DNA from: Lachnospiraceae bacterium
GTDB taxonomy: Bacteria; Bacillota; Clostridia; Lachnospirales; Lachnospiraceae
NCBI GenBank assembly: GCA_015057625.1
Contig: SVDZ01000006.1
Location: 62,001 to 126,000 of the forward strand
Direction: 5' to 3'
DNA length: 64,000 nt
The stretch's first letter is position 1, and every line of letters starts with the position of its first letter. The notes beneath the pieces were generated by a model. That model was not told where the DNA came from and searched no databases. It was given only the letters and a program-made list of their open reading frames with translations. The position numbers were made by a program, and so were the translations under genes. Shown here piece by piece: positions 17,326 through 26,065 of this stretch.

Positions 17326-18362
17326 TAAAACCTCCTGTACTGCTCAACTTCTATTTCATCAAATGTAGTCTGGTCTTTATAAACATTCATAATCATATCT
17401 AGCAGAGGAAACATCATCACTGCTCCTGTTCCCTCACCCAGTGCAAGATTTGCATGAATAATACCATTAAGCCCAATCTCTTCATATATTTTTCTCATTG
17501 AAGGCTCTTTCCCCAGGTGAGAGGGAATAATGTAGTTCGCTGTCTGAGGTAAAATTCTGACTGCTACCAAAGCTGCAACAGCAGTGATTATTCCGTCAAG
17601 CACAATGGGAATCCTGTGAATTGCCCCTCCAATTATCACACCCACAAGAGCTGCTATATCAAATCCTCCAGCATGCGCCAGGACATTAATCGGATCTGCT
17701 TCATAGAGATTGTATTTCATAATAGTTTCATCAATTATTTTTTCTTTTTTCATTAGGCCTTCATCACTTAAACCTGCACCTCTTCCCACAATTTCTTTAG
17801 CCTTTATTTGAAGAAGTGCTGCTGCAACACAAGTGCTGGTTGTAGTATTTCCAATTCCCATCTCCCCCGTTCCTAAAATGGTATAGCCTTTCTTTTTGCA
17901 GTCTCCCACAATGTCTATTCCAACTCTTATAGCTTTATACATTTCTTCCATTTCCATGGCAGGTGTTATTGCAAAATTTCTGGTTCCCCGTCTGATTTTT
18001 TTATTGATAACACCCTCTATAGCTTCGTCACAATCAATTCCCACATCAATTGGAATAACATCGGCTCCACAGACATCCGCCATCTTGCAAACCGAAGATT
18101 TTCCTTTTCCCATAGACTTTGCCACTGCAAGGGTAACTTCTCTTCCGGACTGACTTATGCCCTCATCGACTACACCGTTGTCAGCACACATTACAATAAT
18201 GGCTCTCTTGTCAATTTTCGGAATAACAGTTCCCTGAATAGCTCCGATTTTGGCGGTTATATTTTCAAATTCTCCAAGACTGTCCAAGGGCTTTGCAACT
18301 AAGTCCCATCTCTTTTTTATGTCATCTCTAAACCTGCTATAATTTTCTTTTCTTACTGACAT
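17325..18362 (-). CDS. cobT: Nicotinate-nucleotide:dimethylbenzimidazole phosphoribosyltransferase (CobT)
   Basis: Activates the lower-ligand base as its alpha-ribotide. 345 residues, full length. Signatures are KPLDSLGEFENITAKIGAIQ at the N-terminus, VMCADNGVVDEGISQ, GEMGIGNTTTSTCVAAAL, and the catalytic Glu in LALGEGTGAVM. Since no genes for anaerobic dimethylbenzimidazole synthesis (bza) are seen, the base is either scavenged or made elsewhere. Starts 22 nt after cbiP in the same operon. Confidence 0.95.
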   Translation of the reverse strand: MSVRKENYSRFRDDIKKRWDLVAKPLDSLGEFENITAKIGAIQGTVIPKIDKRAIIVMCADNGVVDEGISQSGREVTLAVAKSMGKGKSSVCKMADVCGADVIPIDVGIDCDEAIEGVINKKIRRGTRNFAITPAMEMEEMYKAIRVGIDIVGDCKKKGYTILGTGEMGIGNTTTSTCVAAALLQIKAKEIVGRGAGLSDEGLMKKEKIIDETIMKYNLYEADPINVLAHAGGFDIAALVGVIIGGAIHRIPIVLDGIITAVAALVAVRILPQTANYIIPSHLGKEPSMRKIYEEIGLNGIIHANLALGEGTGAVMMFPLLDMIMNVYKDQTTFDEIEVEQYRRF

Positions 18363-18384
18363 ATTATTCCTCTCAAAGTTATTC

Positions 18385-19842
18385 TCATATGCTCCTGTAA
18401 TTTACATCGTTTAATATTTTATATATAGCCTCTATATCCATATGTTTTCTAAGCTCTTCAGCCAGTTTATCGTACTCTTTTTCCTTAACTTTATCGTAGT
18501 CCAAAATATTTCCTACTCCGCTTTCTATTCCCTTCTTTTCAGCCAGTGCTTCCAATATGTTTTTTGCAATTTCTGACTTGTCAAATATTCCGTGGACATA
18601 GCTTCCGTACACATTACCGCTGTTTACAATTACATCATCGCCCACTGTTTCTCCCATATGGATTTCATATCCTGTATATTTTTTCCCCGAGAGTCCTGTA
18701 AATATTCCACCCACATTTCCAATTATTCCTTCGGTCTGCACAGTAGTTTTTTCTTCTCTCATCTTGGTTGTAACCGGCAACAGATTAAGTCCACTGACTC
18801 TGCCTTTCTCCTCAACTCCATCGTCTTCGATATTTTTTCCAAGCATCTGATATCCACCGCAAATTCCAAAAACAGGTATGTGGTTTGCTGCCTCCATTAT
18901 TGCATCAGACATTCCCTGTTCCTTAAGCCATCTCATATCCCCGATAGTATTTTTGCTGCCGGGAAGTATAATAAGATCTGCCCCTTTTAGTTCTTCCGGT
19001 TTTGTAACATAATTAACTGCTACCTGATCTGACTGTTCAAACACATTGAAATCTGTGAAGTTTGAAATTCTAGGATACTTGACAACACAAATATTTATCA
19101 GTCCATCTTTTTTAGAAGTAAGTCTCTCCGACAGACTGTCCTCATCCTCAATATTTAATTCCATGTAAGGAGTCACTCCCACTACAGGAATTCCTCCCTT
19201 TTCCTCAAGCATATCTATTCCCGGGTCAAGTATTGTTTTATCACCTCTGAATTTATTAATAATAAGTCCTTTGACTCTATCCTTCTCATGGTCTTCTAAA
19301 AGCATAAGGGTTCCCAAAAGCTGTGCGAATACACCACCTCTGTCAATGTCTCCCACCAACAATACCGAAGCATCAACTATTTCTGCCATTCCCATATTTA
19401 CAATATCATTTTCTTTCAGATTAATTTCTGCAGGACTTCCGGCGCCCTCAATCACAATTATATCCGCAATGGATTCAAGTTTTTTGAAAGCCTTCACAAT
19501 ATCCGGCACAAGTTTCTTTTTATACTGAAAATAATCTTTAGCGTTCATATTGCCAAGTATTTCACCGTTCACTATAACCTGGGAGCCCACATGACTTGTA
19601 GGTTTTAAAAGAATGGGATTCATACATACATCAGGCTTGATTCCTGCAGCCTCTGCCTGCATAACCTGCGCTCTTCCCATTTCCTTTCCATCCTCAGTAA
19701 TAAAAGAATTGAGAGCCATATTCTGCGATTTAAAAGGGGCAACTCTGTATCCATCCTGCTTAAAAATTCTGCAAAGTCCTGCCACTATAAGACTCTTGCC
19801 GGCATTTGACATTGTTCCCTGAACCATAATTACCTTAGCCAT
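18385..19842 (-). CDS. cbiP: Cobyric acid synthase (CbiP/CobQ)
   Basis: Amidates the b, d, e and g side chains of adenosylcobyrinic acid a,c-diamide using glutamine and ATP. 485 residues. The N-terminal P-loop-like motif is [37 protein letters not shown] is diagnostic of CobQ. The C-terminal amidotransferase has the nucleophile in [10 protein letters not shown] and the His in [15 protein letters not shown] lies 7 nt before the ATG. A 72-nt gap separates it from the transporter genes upstream; it holds no hairpin, so read-through is likely. Confidence 0.96.
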   Translation of the reverse strand: MAKVIMVQGTMSNAGKSLIVAGLCRIFKQDGYRVAPFKSQNMALNSFITEDGKEMGRAQVMQAEAAGIKPDVCMNPILLKPTSHVGSQVIVNGEILGNMNAKDYFQYKKKLVPDIVKAFKKLESIADIIVIEGAGSPAEINLKENDIVNMGMAEIVDASVLLVGDIDRGGVFAQLLGTLMLLEDHEKDRVKGLIINKFRGDKTILDPGIDMLEEKGGIPVVGVTPYMELNIEDEDSLSERLTSKKDGLINICVVKYPRISNFTDFNVFEQSDQVAVNYVTKPEELKGADLIILPGSKNTIGDMRWLKEQGMSDAIMEAANHIPVFGICGGYQMLGKNIEDDGVEEKGRVSGLNLLPVTTKMREEKTTVQTEGIIGNVGGIFTGLSGKKYTGYEIHMGETVGDDVIVNSGNVYGSYVHGIFDKSEIAKNILEALAEKKGIESGVGNILDYDKVKEKEYDKLAEELRKHMDIEAIYKILNDVNYRSI

Positions 19843-19914
19843 TTATTTCCTCCACATCCCATTCCTATCGTTTATTTCATTTCTTTAAATATGATAAGTT
19901 TATCCTTCATTACT

Positions 19915-21009
19915 TTAATCCGATAGTTTTTCTTTTGCATAACTTTTAAGTTCTCTGTTTTTTTCATTCATCATTCCCCATGTGTCAACTGTACACAGAA
20001 CTTTCTCACATTTATCAATGATTGCTTTTGCTCTCTGTATCTTTTCGTCAGATATCTGTTCAAAACTTTTCTCCACAACAACCTCTGTTGCAAGGGCTCT
20101 AGCCACCGGATATTCCACATCATTTTCATGAAGTACTCCTGCTGCAAAGGGAATGCCTTCTCTTTGCAGTTTCCTGTAAACAGGAATTCCCTTTCCTCCA
20201 CCGCCGATTACGAACACTTTAGGATTACCTTCAATCTTCTCCATCTCTACGCTGCCGTATTCACTGATATAGGTTCCCCTCTTTACGCCGTAAAGTCTCT
20301 CTATATAGCCCTCTTCCTCGTGAAATATTTCCTCAACACTTCCATATCTGTCAATGGCACCCTCAGCTATACAAAGAACATTGTCGGCACACTTTTGCGC
20401 AAAATCCAGTTCATGTAAAGACATTATCACTGCTATATTTCTTTCTCTCACCAACTTTTTTAATATGGACAGAAGTTCTATTTTGTGGTGGATATCAAGA
20501 TACGAGGTAGGCTCGTCCATAATCAGTATTTCCGGTTCCTGACAAAGAGCCCTTGCCAGCATAACTTTCTGTCTTTGCCCGTCGCTGATTCGATTAAAAT
20601 CTTTATCTCTAATCTTCTCAATACCGGTAGTTAATATTGTCTTCTCCACAATCTTTCTGTCTTCCTCAGACAAAAAACCAAACCTTCCCGTATAAGGATA
20701 TCTTCCTGTTTGAACCATCTCTTCTACCGTCATATATTCAGGGGAAGGATGACTGGTCATAACCAGAGCCATCTCCTTTGAGATATAACTGTCACTGAGT
20801 TTTGTCATGTCTTCACCTTTCAAAAAGACAGTTCCGCAAATCTGTTCAAGCTGCTTTGAGAGAGTTTTTAATATTGTAGATTTTCCCGCACCGTTTGGCC
20901 CGATCAAAACAAGGATTTCTCCCTGCTTTACGGATATTTCAATATTGTCTATCAGGGCTGATTTGTTATATCCTACAGATAACTCTTTAGTATTTATTAT
21001 TTCACTCAT
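19915..21009 (-). CDS. btuD: Cobalamin/corrinoid-type ABC importer ATPase with extra C-terminal domain
   Basis: Energy subunit of a type-II importer. Residues ~1-255 form a FecE/BtuD-class ATPase: Walker A GPNGAGKST, signature RISDGQRQK (Ser-Asp-Gly-Gln instead of SGGQ), Walker B ILIMDEPTSYLD, H-loop MSLHELD. Residues ~265-364 are an additional domain not part of ordinary BtuD. It starts VFVIGGGGKGIPVYRKLQ, looks Rossmann-like, and contains CTVDTWGMMNEKN. The ATG at 21009 overlaps the permease stop as ATGA and has AAAGGAG 7 nt upstream; the open frame before it lies inside the permease gene. B12-type substrate is inferred from the riboswitch and operon. Confidence 0.88.
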   Translation of the reverse strand: MSEIINTKELSVGYNKSALIDNIEISVKQGEILVLIGPNGAGKSTILKTLSKQLEQICGTVFLKGEDMTKLSDSYISKEMALVMTSHPSPEYMTVEEMVQTGRYPYTGRFGFLSEEDRKIVEKTILTTGIEKIRDKDFNRISDGQRQKVMLARALCQEPEILIMDEPTSYLDIHHKIELLSILKKLVRERNIAVIMSLHELDFAQKCADNVLCIAEGAIDRYGSVEEIFHEEEGYIERLYGVKRGTYISEYGSVEMEKIEGNPKVFVIGGGGKGIPVYRKLQREGIPFAAGVLHENDVEYPVARALATEVVVEKSFEQISDEKIQRAKAIIDKCEKVLCTVDTWGMMNEKNRELKSYAKEKLSD

Positions 21010-22025
21010 ACCCTTTCTCCTTTCTGTCTGGCCATCATAATATAAATAACCACCGGAGCTCCAAATACCGCAGTGACAGAACTTATATTTATTTCCGTAG
21101 GTGCAAACATACATCTCGCTATTAAATCACACATCAGGCAAAAGGCTGCCCCTCCCATAAAACAAGCAGGAATCATATGTATAGGTTTTGAAGTCTTAAA
21201 CATTCTTCTGATAAGATGAGGTACCGCAATCCCCACAAAGGAAATCGGTCCTGCAAAGGCTGTCACAACCGCTGAGAGCAAACTTGAAAGCAATATGAGA
21301 TACACTCTGAACCTTTTGATATTTACCCCCATATTTCTGGCATAGCTCTCTCCCAACTGATATGCTGACATTGGTTTAGAGATAAAAACACAAAATATAA
21401 AGGCCACAACTACAACTACTGTTATCACTCTGACATTTGACCAGTTAATTCCGGAAAAACTACCAAGTGACCAATTGTGAAGATTAACAATATTTGAATC
21501 ATCTGCAAAAGTCACAAGAAAATCTGTAATGGCAGAACATATGTAACCAATCATGACACCACAGATTATCAGTACGGACATATTATTTACCCTCTTTGAT
21601 ATTATGAGAATAAAAATCATTGATATCAATGAACCCAAAAATGCAGACGCTATCATAACCAGAGAATTTGCTACTATCCCTCTCTCGAGGCACACTATCA
21701 TAGTGATGGCAACTGTGAGTTTTGCTCCGGATGAAATACCAAGAACATAAGGTCCTGCAATGGGATTTGAAAAGAATGTCTGTAGCAAAAAACCCGAGAC
21801 AGTTAAAGCACCTCCAAGCAGAGCTGCTGCAACCAGTCTCGGTATTCTTATTGACCATATTATTTTACCACCGACGACAGTGGTATCACCTGTGGCTATT
21901 ATCTTAAAAATATCTCCAACAGAATAGCCCACACTTCCCATATACAAATTCAAAAATAACAAAACTACTATTGCTGTCGCTAAAATAAAATAGCCTGTTA
22001 TATATCGTCTTATCTTTTTATCCAT
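21006..22025 (-). CDS. btuC: FecCD/BtuC-type ABC importer permease
   Basis: Membrane channel of a type-II (FecCD family) importer; 339 residues with about nine or ten hydrophobic helices. Family segments are RIPRLVAAALLGGALTVSG, FFSNPIAGPYVLGISSGA and the coupling region FVGIAVPHLIRRMF. This family takes up corrinoids, haem or ferric siderophores. Position in a B12-riboswitch operon between a binding protein and an ATPase argues for a corrinoid or precursor. Overlaps the ATPase gene by 4 bp; 35 nt follow the binding-protein gene. Confidence 0.93.
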   Translation of the reverse strand: MDKKIRRYITGYFILATAIVVLLFLNLYMGSVGYSVGDIFKIIATGDTTVVGGKIIWSIRIPRLVAAALLGGALTVSGFLLQTFFSNPIAGPYVLGISSGAKLTVAITMIVCLERGIVANSLVMIASAFLGSLISMIFILIISKRVNNMSVLIICGVMIGYICSAITDFLVTFADDSNIVNLHNWSLGSFSGINWSNVRVITVVVVVAFIFCVFISKPMSAYQLGESYARNMGVNIKRFRVYLILLSSLLSAVVTAFAGPISFVGIAVPHLIRRMFKTSKPIHMIPACFMGGAAFCLMCDLIARCMFAPTEINISSVTAVFGAPVVIYIMMARQKGERV

Positions 22026-22060
22026 GTTTATTTCCTTTTTATTAATCTGCAGTTAATAAT

Positions 22061-23263
22061 CTATTTCAATCTGTGTAAATATTTTAATTCATCAGAATTG
22101 TTTTCGTTAATCACTTCAAATAAATCTTCAATCATTCCGATTGTACCCGTGGTCTCCTGGAACATATTTTTTCCCGTACACCACGCATTTCCATTTTTAA
22201 TCGCCTTAAAGTCTTTCAACACTTCACATTTTCCAATAAGCTCGTCCACAGTACTGATTTCTCCGTCAATGGTGCTGTTATAAATAATATAATCCGCATC
22301 ATAAGCCCCTTCATAAAAAGCTTCCATCTGAAGATTCATGGTAGACAATGCATTTTCCTCATCGGGAACATAATCTGAAAATGCATAACTTCCCCCGGCT
22401 ATATCTATCATCTTTGAAATATAATCCCCAGGCTTTCTTACATTTACATAACCGTTTGAGCTTATGTAAAAAAATGCCACTTTCTTTTTTTTGTTTTCTT
22501 TATTTTTTTCACTTACTTTTGAAACTACATCTTCGTATCTTTTGGAGCATTCTTCCATAAATTTTTCTGCCTCAGAAAGTCTGCCACTCATAAGGCCAAA
22601 CAACTTAATCCACTCCACTCTTCCAAGAGGTTCCTTCTCGTAACTAAGTCTCTCCACCATTACAGGAATACCAATATTTTCTAATTCTTCTTTTACTTTT
22701 GGAGTATGAAAAATCATGGTAGACTCAATTGCCACATCACAGTTATTCTCCAAAATCATCTCATAATCAGGCGCACTGTATTTTCCACCATACAATATTT
22801 TCCCGGAGTCAATGTACTCCTTTATCTCATCAATGCTCCAGTCCTCAATTTTTGTTCCTGTCATTTTTACATTGGAAAGTGCTCCAATCTCCCTAAACAA
22901 ATCCATGGATGCAGAGGATGCCACATAACTATTTTTTAGTGGAAGTTTTATTGGAACAATATCCTCATCAAGATTTGCCGGAACTTCGCCCTTCTTTGGT
23001 ATAAGTAAATACTTTTCACTATCTGCAATAGTTACAAGACTGTAATCGCCATAGTAATCCACAGAAAACATATCTGCATATTTAAGTTCCATCTCTCCGG
23101 TCTTTTTCAATTCATCCCATTTGATATTTCCTGATGCTATACTCTTTTTTGTTGTATCTGTTGTTTTATTTTTGCATCCCACACAAAAAAAGGCACAACA
23201 AACAGCCATTACCAAAACAAAGCATAGAATATTTTTTCTATAAACAATCGTAATTCTGCTCAT
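22061..23263 (-). CDS. btuF: Substrate-binding lipoprotein of the importer (BtuF/FepB-like)
   Basis: 400-residue lipoprotein. A basic start and hydrophobic stretch end in the lipobox CVGC, with the lipid-bearing Cys at residue 30. The body follows the class-III periplasmic-binding fold of FepB/BtuF proteins: YSLVTIADSEKYLLIP, then the linking helix region DYEMILENNCDVAIES, and a second lobe with KKKKVAFFYISSNGYV and DYISKMIDIAGGSYAFSDY. It should catch the ligand at the outer membrane face and hand it to the permease encoded next. The ligand is inferred to be a corrinoid from operon control; haem or siderophore cannot be excluded. AGGAGG lies just before the ATG. Confidence 0.87.
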   Translation of the reverse strand: MSRITIVYRKNILCFVLVMAVCCAFFCVGCKNKTTDTTKKSIASGNIKWDELKKTGEMELKYADMFSVDYYGDYSLVTIADSEKYLLIPKKGEVPANLDEDIVPIKLPLKNSYVASSASMDLFREIGALSNVKMTGTKIEDWSIDEIKEYIDSGKILYGGKYSAPDYEMILENNCDVAIESTMIFHTPKVKEELENIGIPVMVERLSYEKEPLGRVEWIKLFGLMSGRLSEAEKFMEECSKRYEDVVSKVSEKNKENKKKKVAFFYISSNGYVNVRKPGDYISKMIDIAGGSYAFSDYVPDEENALSTMNLQMEAFYEGAYDADYIIYNSTIDGEISTVDELIGKCEVLKDFKAIKNGNAWCTGKNMFQETTGTIGMIEDLFEVINENNSDELKYLHRLK

Positions 23264-23277
23264 TGTGCCTCCTAATT

Positions 23278-24147
23278 TTATTTTATAGTTGTTGAATCAA
23301 ACTCTAATGTGTAATCAATAAGGTATGGTTTGCTCATAGCTGTTGTGTCCGCACTTACCGCCATAGGTGCATCAAATACACTAACCGGAATTTCAAAAAC
23401 TGAATTGCCATCCTCATTTACCGGAAGATACTTAACATCATTTACCATCATAAAATCATACTTTGAACTACTCCACTCAATTGATGCAGTAACTTCTCCA
23501 TTTTCAACTTTAATCTGACATGGTGATGTAACACTTGCTCTTCCGCTTCCACCTTCAAGTTTGACATTAACAGAGTATGTTCCATCCTCGATTTTCAAAT
23601 CTGCCGCTTTTTTTCCCGAAGCAGTATTTGAAGTTTCACCTGATGCTTCAGCCGGGGTAGGATTTGTAACACTAACCTTGTGGTCAAACCAGCGTCCTGA
23701 TGAGCCTAAAATTGCAAGGTCAAACTCTTCATTTAAAGCTGTAACAGGAACATCAAATCCAAAGACTTCTTCGCTTGTTCCATCGCTGTATGTAACTGTA
23801 TCATTTGTAGGTTCAAGTAATGATGCTCCGTCTTTCTTTGCATCCTCTGCAAGACCTACAAACAGATTGACAATCTTCTTTGAAACAAGGCTGATGTGAA
23901 CAGTCATCTCACCGTTTTTTACAGTGAGTTCCCCTTTTCCCTCTTCAGCCTCGTTTACATGAAACATAGAGCTGTCTGTCTTAAACTCAACAACATATAC
24001 TCCGTCTTCAAGTTCTGCCTTTTTTGCCTCTGTTGTTGTTTCAGTACTTTTTGTATTCCCCGCATTGTTTTCTTTTTTTCCACATCCTGCTGTCATTGAA
24101 ACTGACATAACAACAGTCAATGTTAATATCAATATTTTCTTAAGCAT
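23278..24147 (-). CDS. Two-domain surface lipoprotein of unknown function
   Basis: 289 residues; signal peptide with lipobox TAGC (Cys22), then a Thr/Glu/Lys-rich spacer. Two tandem domains of similar layout follow (about 46-165 and 184-289). Each opens with a [LI]EDG-[VT]-Y-[VS]-V strand, then V-[KE]-NGE-[MV]-T-[VA] and a later FD/FE-[IV]-P-V element. The C-terminal domain (WSSSKYDFMMV, GNSVFEIPVSVFD, LEFDSTTIK) is clearly related to the single domain of the lipoprotein at 26984-27526. Predicted beta-rich; it recalls small ligand-binding beta-sandwiches such as NEAT, but this is only a resemblance. Lying between lipoprotein CbiK and the importer binding protein under a B12 riboswitch, it may bind a corrinoid, porphyrin or cobalt at the surface. 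Confidence 0.75.
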   Translation of the reverse strand: MLKKILILTLTVVMSVSMTAGCGKKENNAGNTKSTETTTEAKKAELEDGVYVVEFKTDSSMFHVNEAEEGKGELTVKNGEMTVHISLVSKKIVNLFVGLAEDAKKDGASLLEPTNDTVTYSDGTSEEVFGFDVPVTALNEEFDLAILGSSGRWFDHKVSVTNPTPAEASGETSNTASGKKAADLKIEDGTYSVNVKLEGGSGRASVTSPCQIKVENGEVTASIEWSSSKYDFMMVNDVKYLPVNEDGNSVFEIPVSVFDAPMAVSADTTAMSKPYLIDYTLEFDSTTIK

Positions 24148-24181
24148 CTACATCTCCTGTTATATTAATTTTTTATAATTC

Positions 24182-25390
24182 TTACTTAATTGAATCAATT
24201 GCTGCCTTTGTGTGGTCAACATATAATTTTTCAATTTCTTCGATTCTTCCAAGTCCTTCAATCTGTGTGTCGACCTTATCGAAACAGTTTGCTGCTGTAA
24301 ACATGCTCTTCCAAGAATCCTCATCATCACCTGCCATATCGTTGTTTGCATGGTCTCCCGCAACAACCATCAAAGGACGTAAAATAACTTTTTTGTATCC
24401 GGCATTCTTTACAGCTTCAATTACGTTTTCGCAAGCTGTCTCTTCAGGCTCACCCTCAACTGTTCCAATAAAGACATTCTTGTATCCGAGTTCCTTCATC
24501 TGTGTCTGCATCTGGCTGTAAGAAATCTTGGCGTTGTGAGATGTTCCGTGTCCCATAAATACAAATGCGACGCCCTCTTTGTCTGCTGCATCAAGGCTGT
24601 CAAATCCTGCTGATTTAACTGCTGCTGCAGTAACTGATACTGCTACATTTTTCTTATCTTCATTGATAACTGTAGCATCTGCTCCAACTTCTCCGAGAAG
24701 AGGTTCTGCAATTGCAACTTTTTCAAATTTGTCTTTGTAATTTTCAACAACTGCTGTCAGTTCATCATACTCAGCACCATGCATTAAATGAGTTGGCTGG
24801 ATAACAAGATTCTTAACACCGTTTGCAACTGCTCGTTCTAATGCCTGCTCCATATTGTCGATTTTCTCGCCGTCTCTTGCCTGAACATGGTTGATAATAA
24901 TCTGTGCTGTAAACGCTCTTCTTACTGACCAGTCAGGGTAAGCTGCTCTAAGTGCATCCTCGATACCTTTGATATCTGCAACTCTGCTGTCATTAAAAGA
25001 TGTTCCAAAGCTTACAACTAATAACTCGTTCTCTCCGATTTCATCCTGATTTGCAGGATCGTCCTTTGAGGCATCACCTGTATCTCTTCCAAAGTAATCA
25101 GGATCTGCATCTTCTCCTTCAACCATCTCTTTCTGAGCATCAGTAAGTGCATCCCAGGCATCCTTTGCAGCCTTACACTGCTCATCTGTTTTATCAGTTC
25201 TCTCTTGAACATATATTGCATCAATGAGCGCTGCAACATTATCAGCCGCTGCCTTATCATCAACTTTTGTCTCTTCTACCTTTGTCTCCTTATTGTTGCC
25301 TGCTGTTTTTCCCTCGCTGTTCCCACATCCTGTCATCATACTGCACACAAGTGCTGTACCAAGTAATGCTGCTACAAATTTCTTTCTCAT
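24182..25390 (-). CDS. cbiK: Lipoprotein sirohydrochlorin cobaltochelatase (CbiK) with N-terminal helical domain
   Basis: 402 residues, against ~260 for cytoplasmic CbiK. A signal peptide with lipobox MTGC (Cys22) sends it to the outer face of the membrane. Residues ~45-95 form a small helical module ending DAWDALTDAQKEMVEG, like modules common in surface proteins of Gram-positives. The chelatase domain (~120-402) begins LLVVSFGTSFNDSR and keeps the metal-site residues expected of CbiK: HGAEYDEL (Glu), FMGHGTSHN (His) and PLMVVAGDHANNDM (His). CbiK inserts Co2+ into sirohydrochlorin, but outside the cell this substrate is not expected, so metal handling or chelation/dechelation of scavenged tetrapyrroles is possible. 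First gene after the riboswitch; AAGGAGG precedes the ATG. Confidence 0.9.
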   Translation of the reverse strand: MRKKFVAALLGTALVCSMMTGCGNSEGKTAGNNKETKVEETKVDDKAAADNVAALIDAIYVQERTDKTDEQCKAAKDAWDALTDAQKEMVEGEDADPDYFGRDTGDASKDDPANQDEIGENELLVVSFGTSFNDSRVADIKGIEDALRAAYPDWSVRRAFTAQIIINHVQARDGEKIDNMEQALERAVANGVKNLVIQPTHLMHGAEYDELTAVVENYKDKFEKVAIAEPLLGEVGADATVINEDKKNVAVSVTAAAVKSAGFDSLDAADKEGVAFVFMGHGTSHNAKISYSQMQTQMKELGYKNVFIGTVEGEPEETACENVIEAVKNAGYKKVILRPLMVVAGDHANNDMAGDDEDSWKSMFTAANCFDKVDTQIEGLGRIEEIEKLYVDHTKAAIDSIK

Positions 25391-25409
25391 AATAACCTCC
25401 TTATAAATT

Positions 25410-25443
25410 AAAAAAACTTACGATTGGAAAACCATTCGCAAGT
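25410..25443 (-). terminator. Intrinsic terminator in the cobalamin-operon leader
   Basis: On the minus strand ACTTGCGAATGG (25443-25432) pairs with CCAATCGTAAGT (25427-25416), with one mismatch and one G:U, a 4-nt loop, and then seven U residues. It lies between riboswitch and cbiK start. The segment GTTGGAAACCA just 3' of the aptamer (25578-25568) could pair with TGGTTTTCCAA in this hairpin (25434-25424, one bulge) and act as antiterminator; this pairing is inferred. Confidence 0.75.
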
Positions 25444-25587
25444 CCTCTGACAGAATTATTAGTTTACTGCTGATAATGATATACACAGAAATAAACACAC
25501 AACAAAAGCGCCATTTTCATGGCACAACACTAACAATTTCGATATCAGACATATAACCAATTACTCGTGGTTTCCAACGTCTACCGT

Positions 25588-25800
25588 GCTGGCAGGTCTC
25601 CTGACTTACAGCATTATCAAACTCTGCCTTCCCATTTTCACAGTGGCTTTATGTCTTCGACATAAGTAGAATATGATCTGATATCAAATATGATTAATAT
25701 CTGCTGCTTACAGTGACGAGTTCGTACAGGTCTCTCACCTGTTTCCCTTTTCACCGGAACAGTTAATATGTATAACTTTCCGACACCAACCGGTCGCTAT
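25588..25800 (-). promoter_or_regulatory. Cobalamin riboswitch (B12 aptamer)
   Basis: Read on the minus strand the leader contains the ordered core of the cobalamin aptamer: GGTGAAAAGGGAA, then GGTGAGAGACCTGTACGAAC, GTCACTGTAA, GCCACTG, GGGAAGGC and the B12 box AAGTCAGGAGACCTGCC at 25607-25591. The ends can pair as a P1 stem (near 25795 with near 25590). Coenzyme B12 binding is expected to switch the operon off through the terminator at 25410-25443. All cobalamin genes down to cbiA lie on the same strand behind it. Confidence 0.96.
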
Positions 25801-25805
25801 AGGAA

Positions 25806-25833
25806 ATTATACTATATATCCTTTGTTTGTCAA
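25806..25833 (-). promoter_or_regulatory. Promoter of the cobalamin operon
   Basis: Minus-strand consensus TTGACA (25833-25828), 16-bp spacer, consensus TATAAT (25811-25806). The predicted start near 25799 places the first transcribed bases at the 5' edge of the aptamer. Confidence 0.85.
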
Positions 25834-26065
25834 CGAAAGATATCCAAAAGATTCATTTTTCACTTTGACAAAAATGGTGCTTTTTTGTCTTTTCATTCCA
25901 TTTATTTGACACGGATTATTTATATTACTATACTTACTTTGTTTTATGATGACTATTATTGTACCCAAGCGAATTTACGATTCATAGTTTTGTGTTTCAT
26001 GGGTACTCATTTGTTGGGAGGGATTTACAATCAATAAATTTAATACACCGTTCTTCAAGTTCCTG

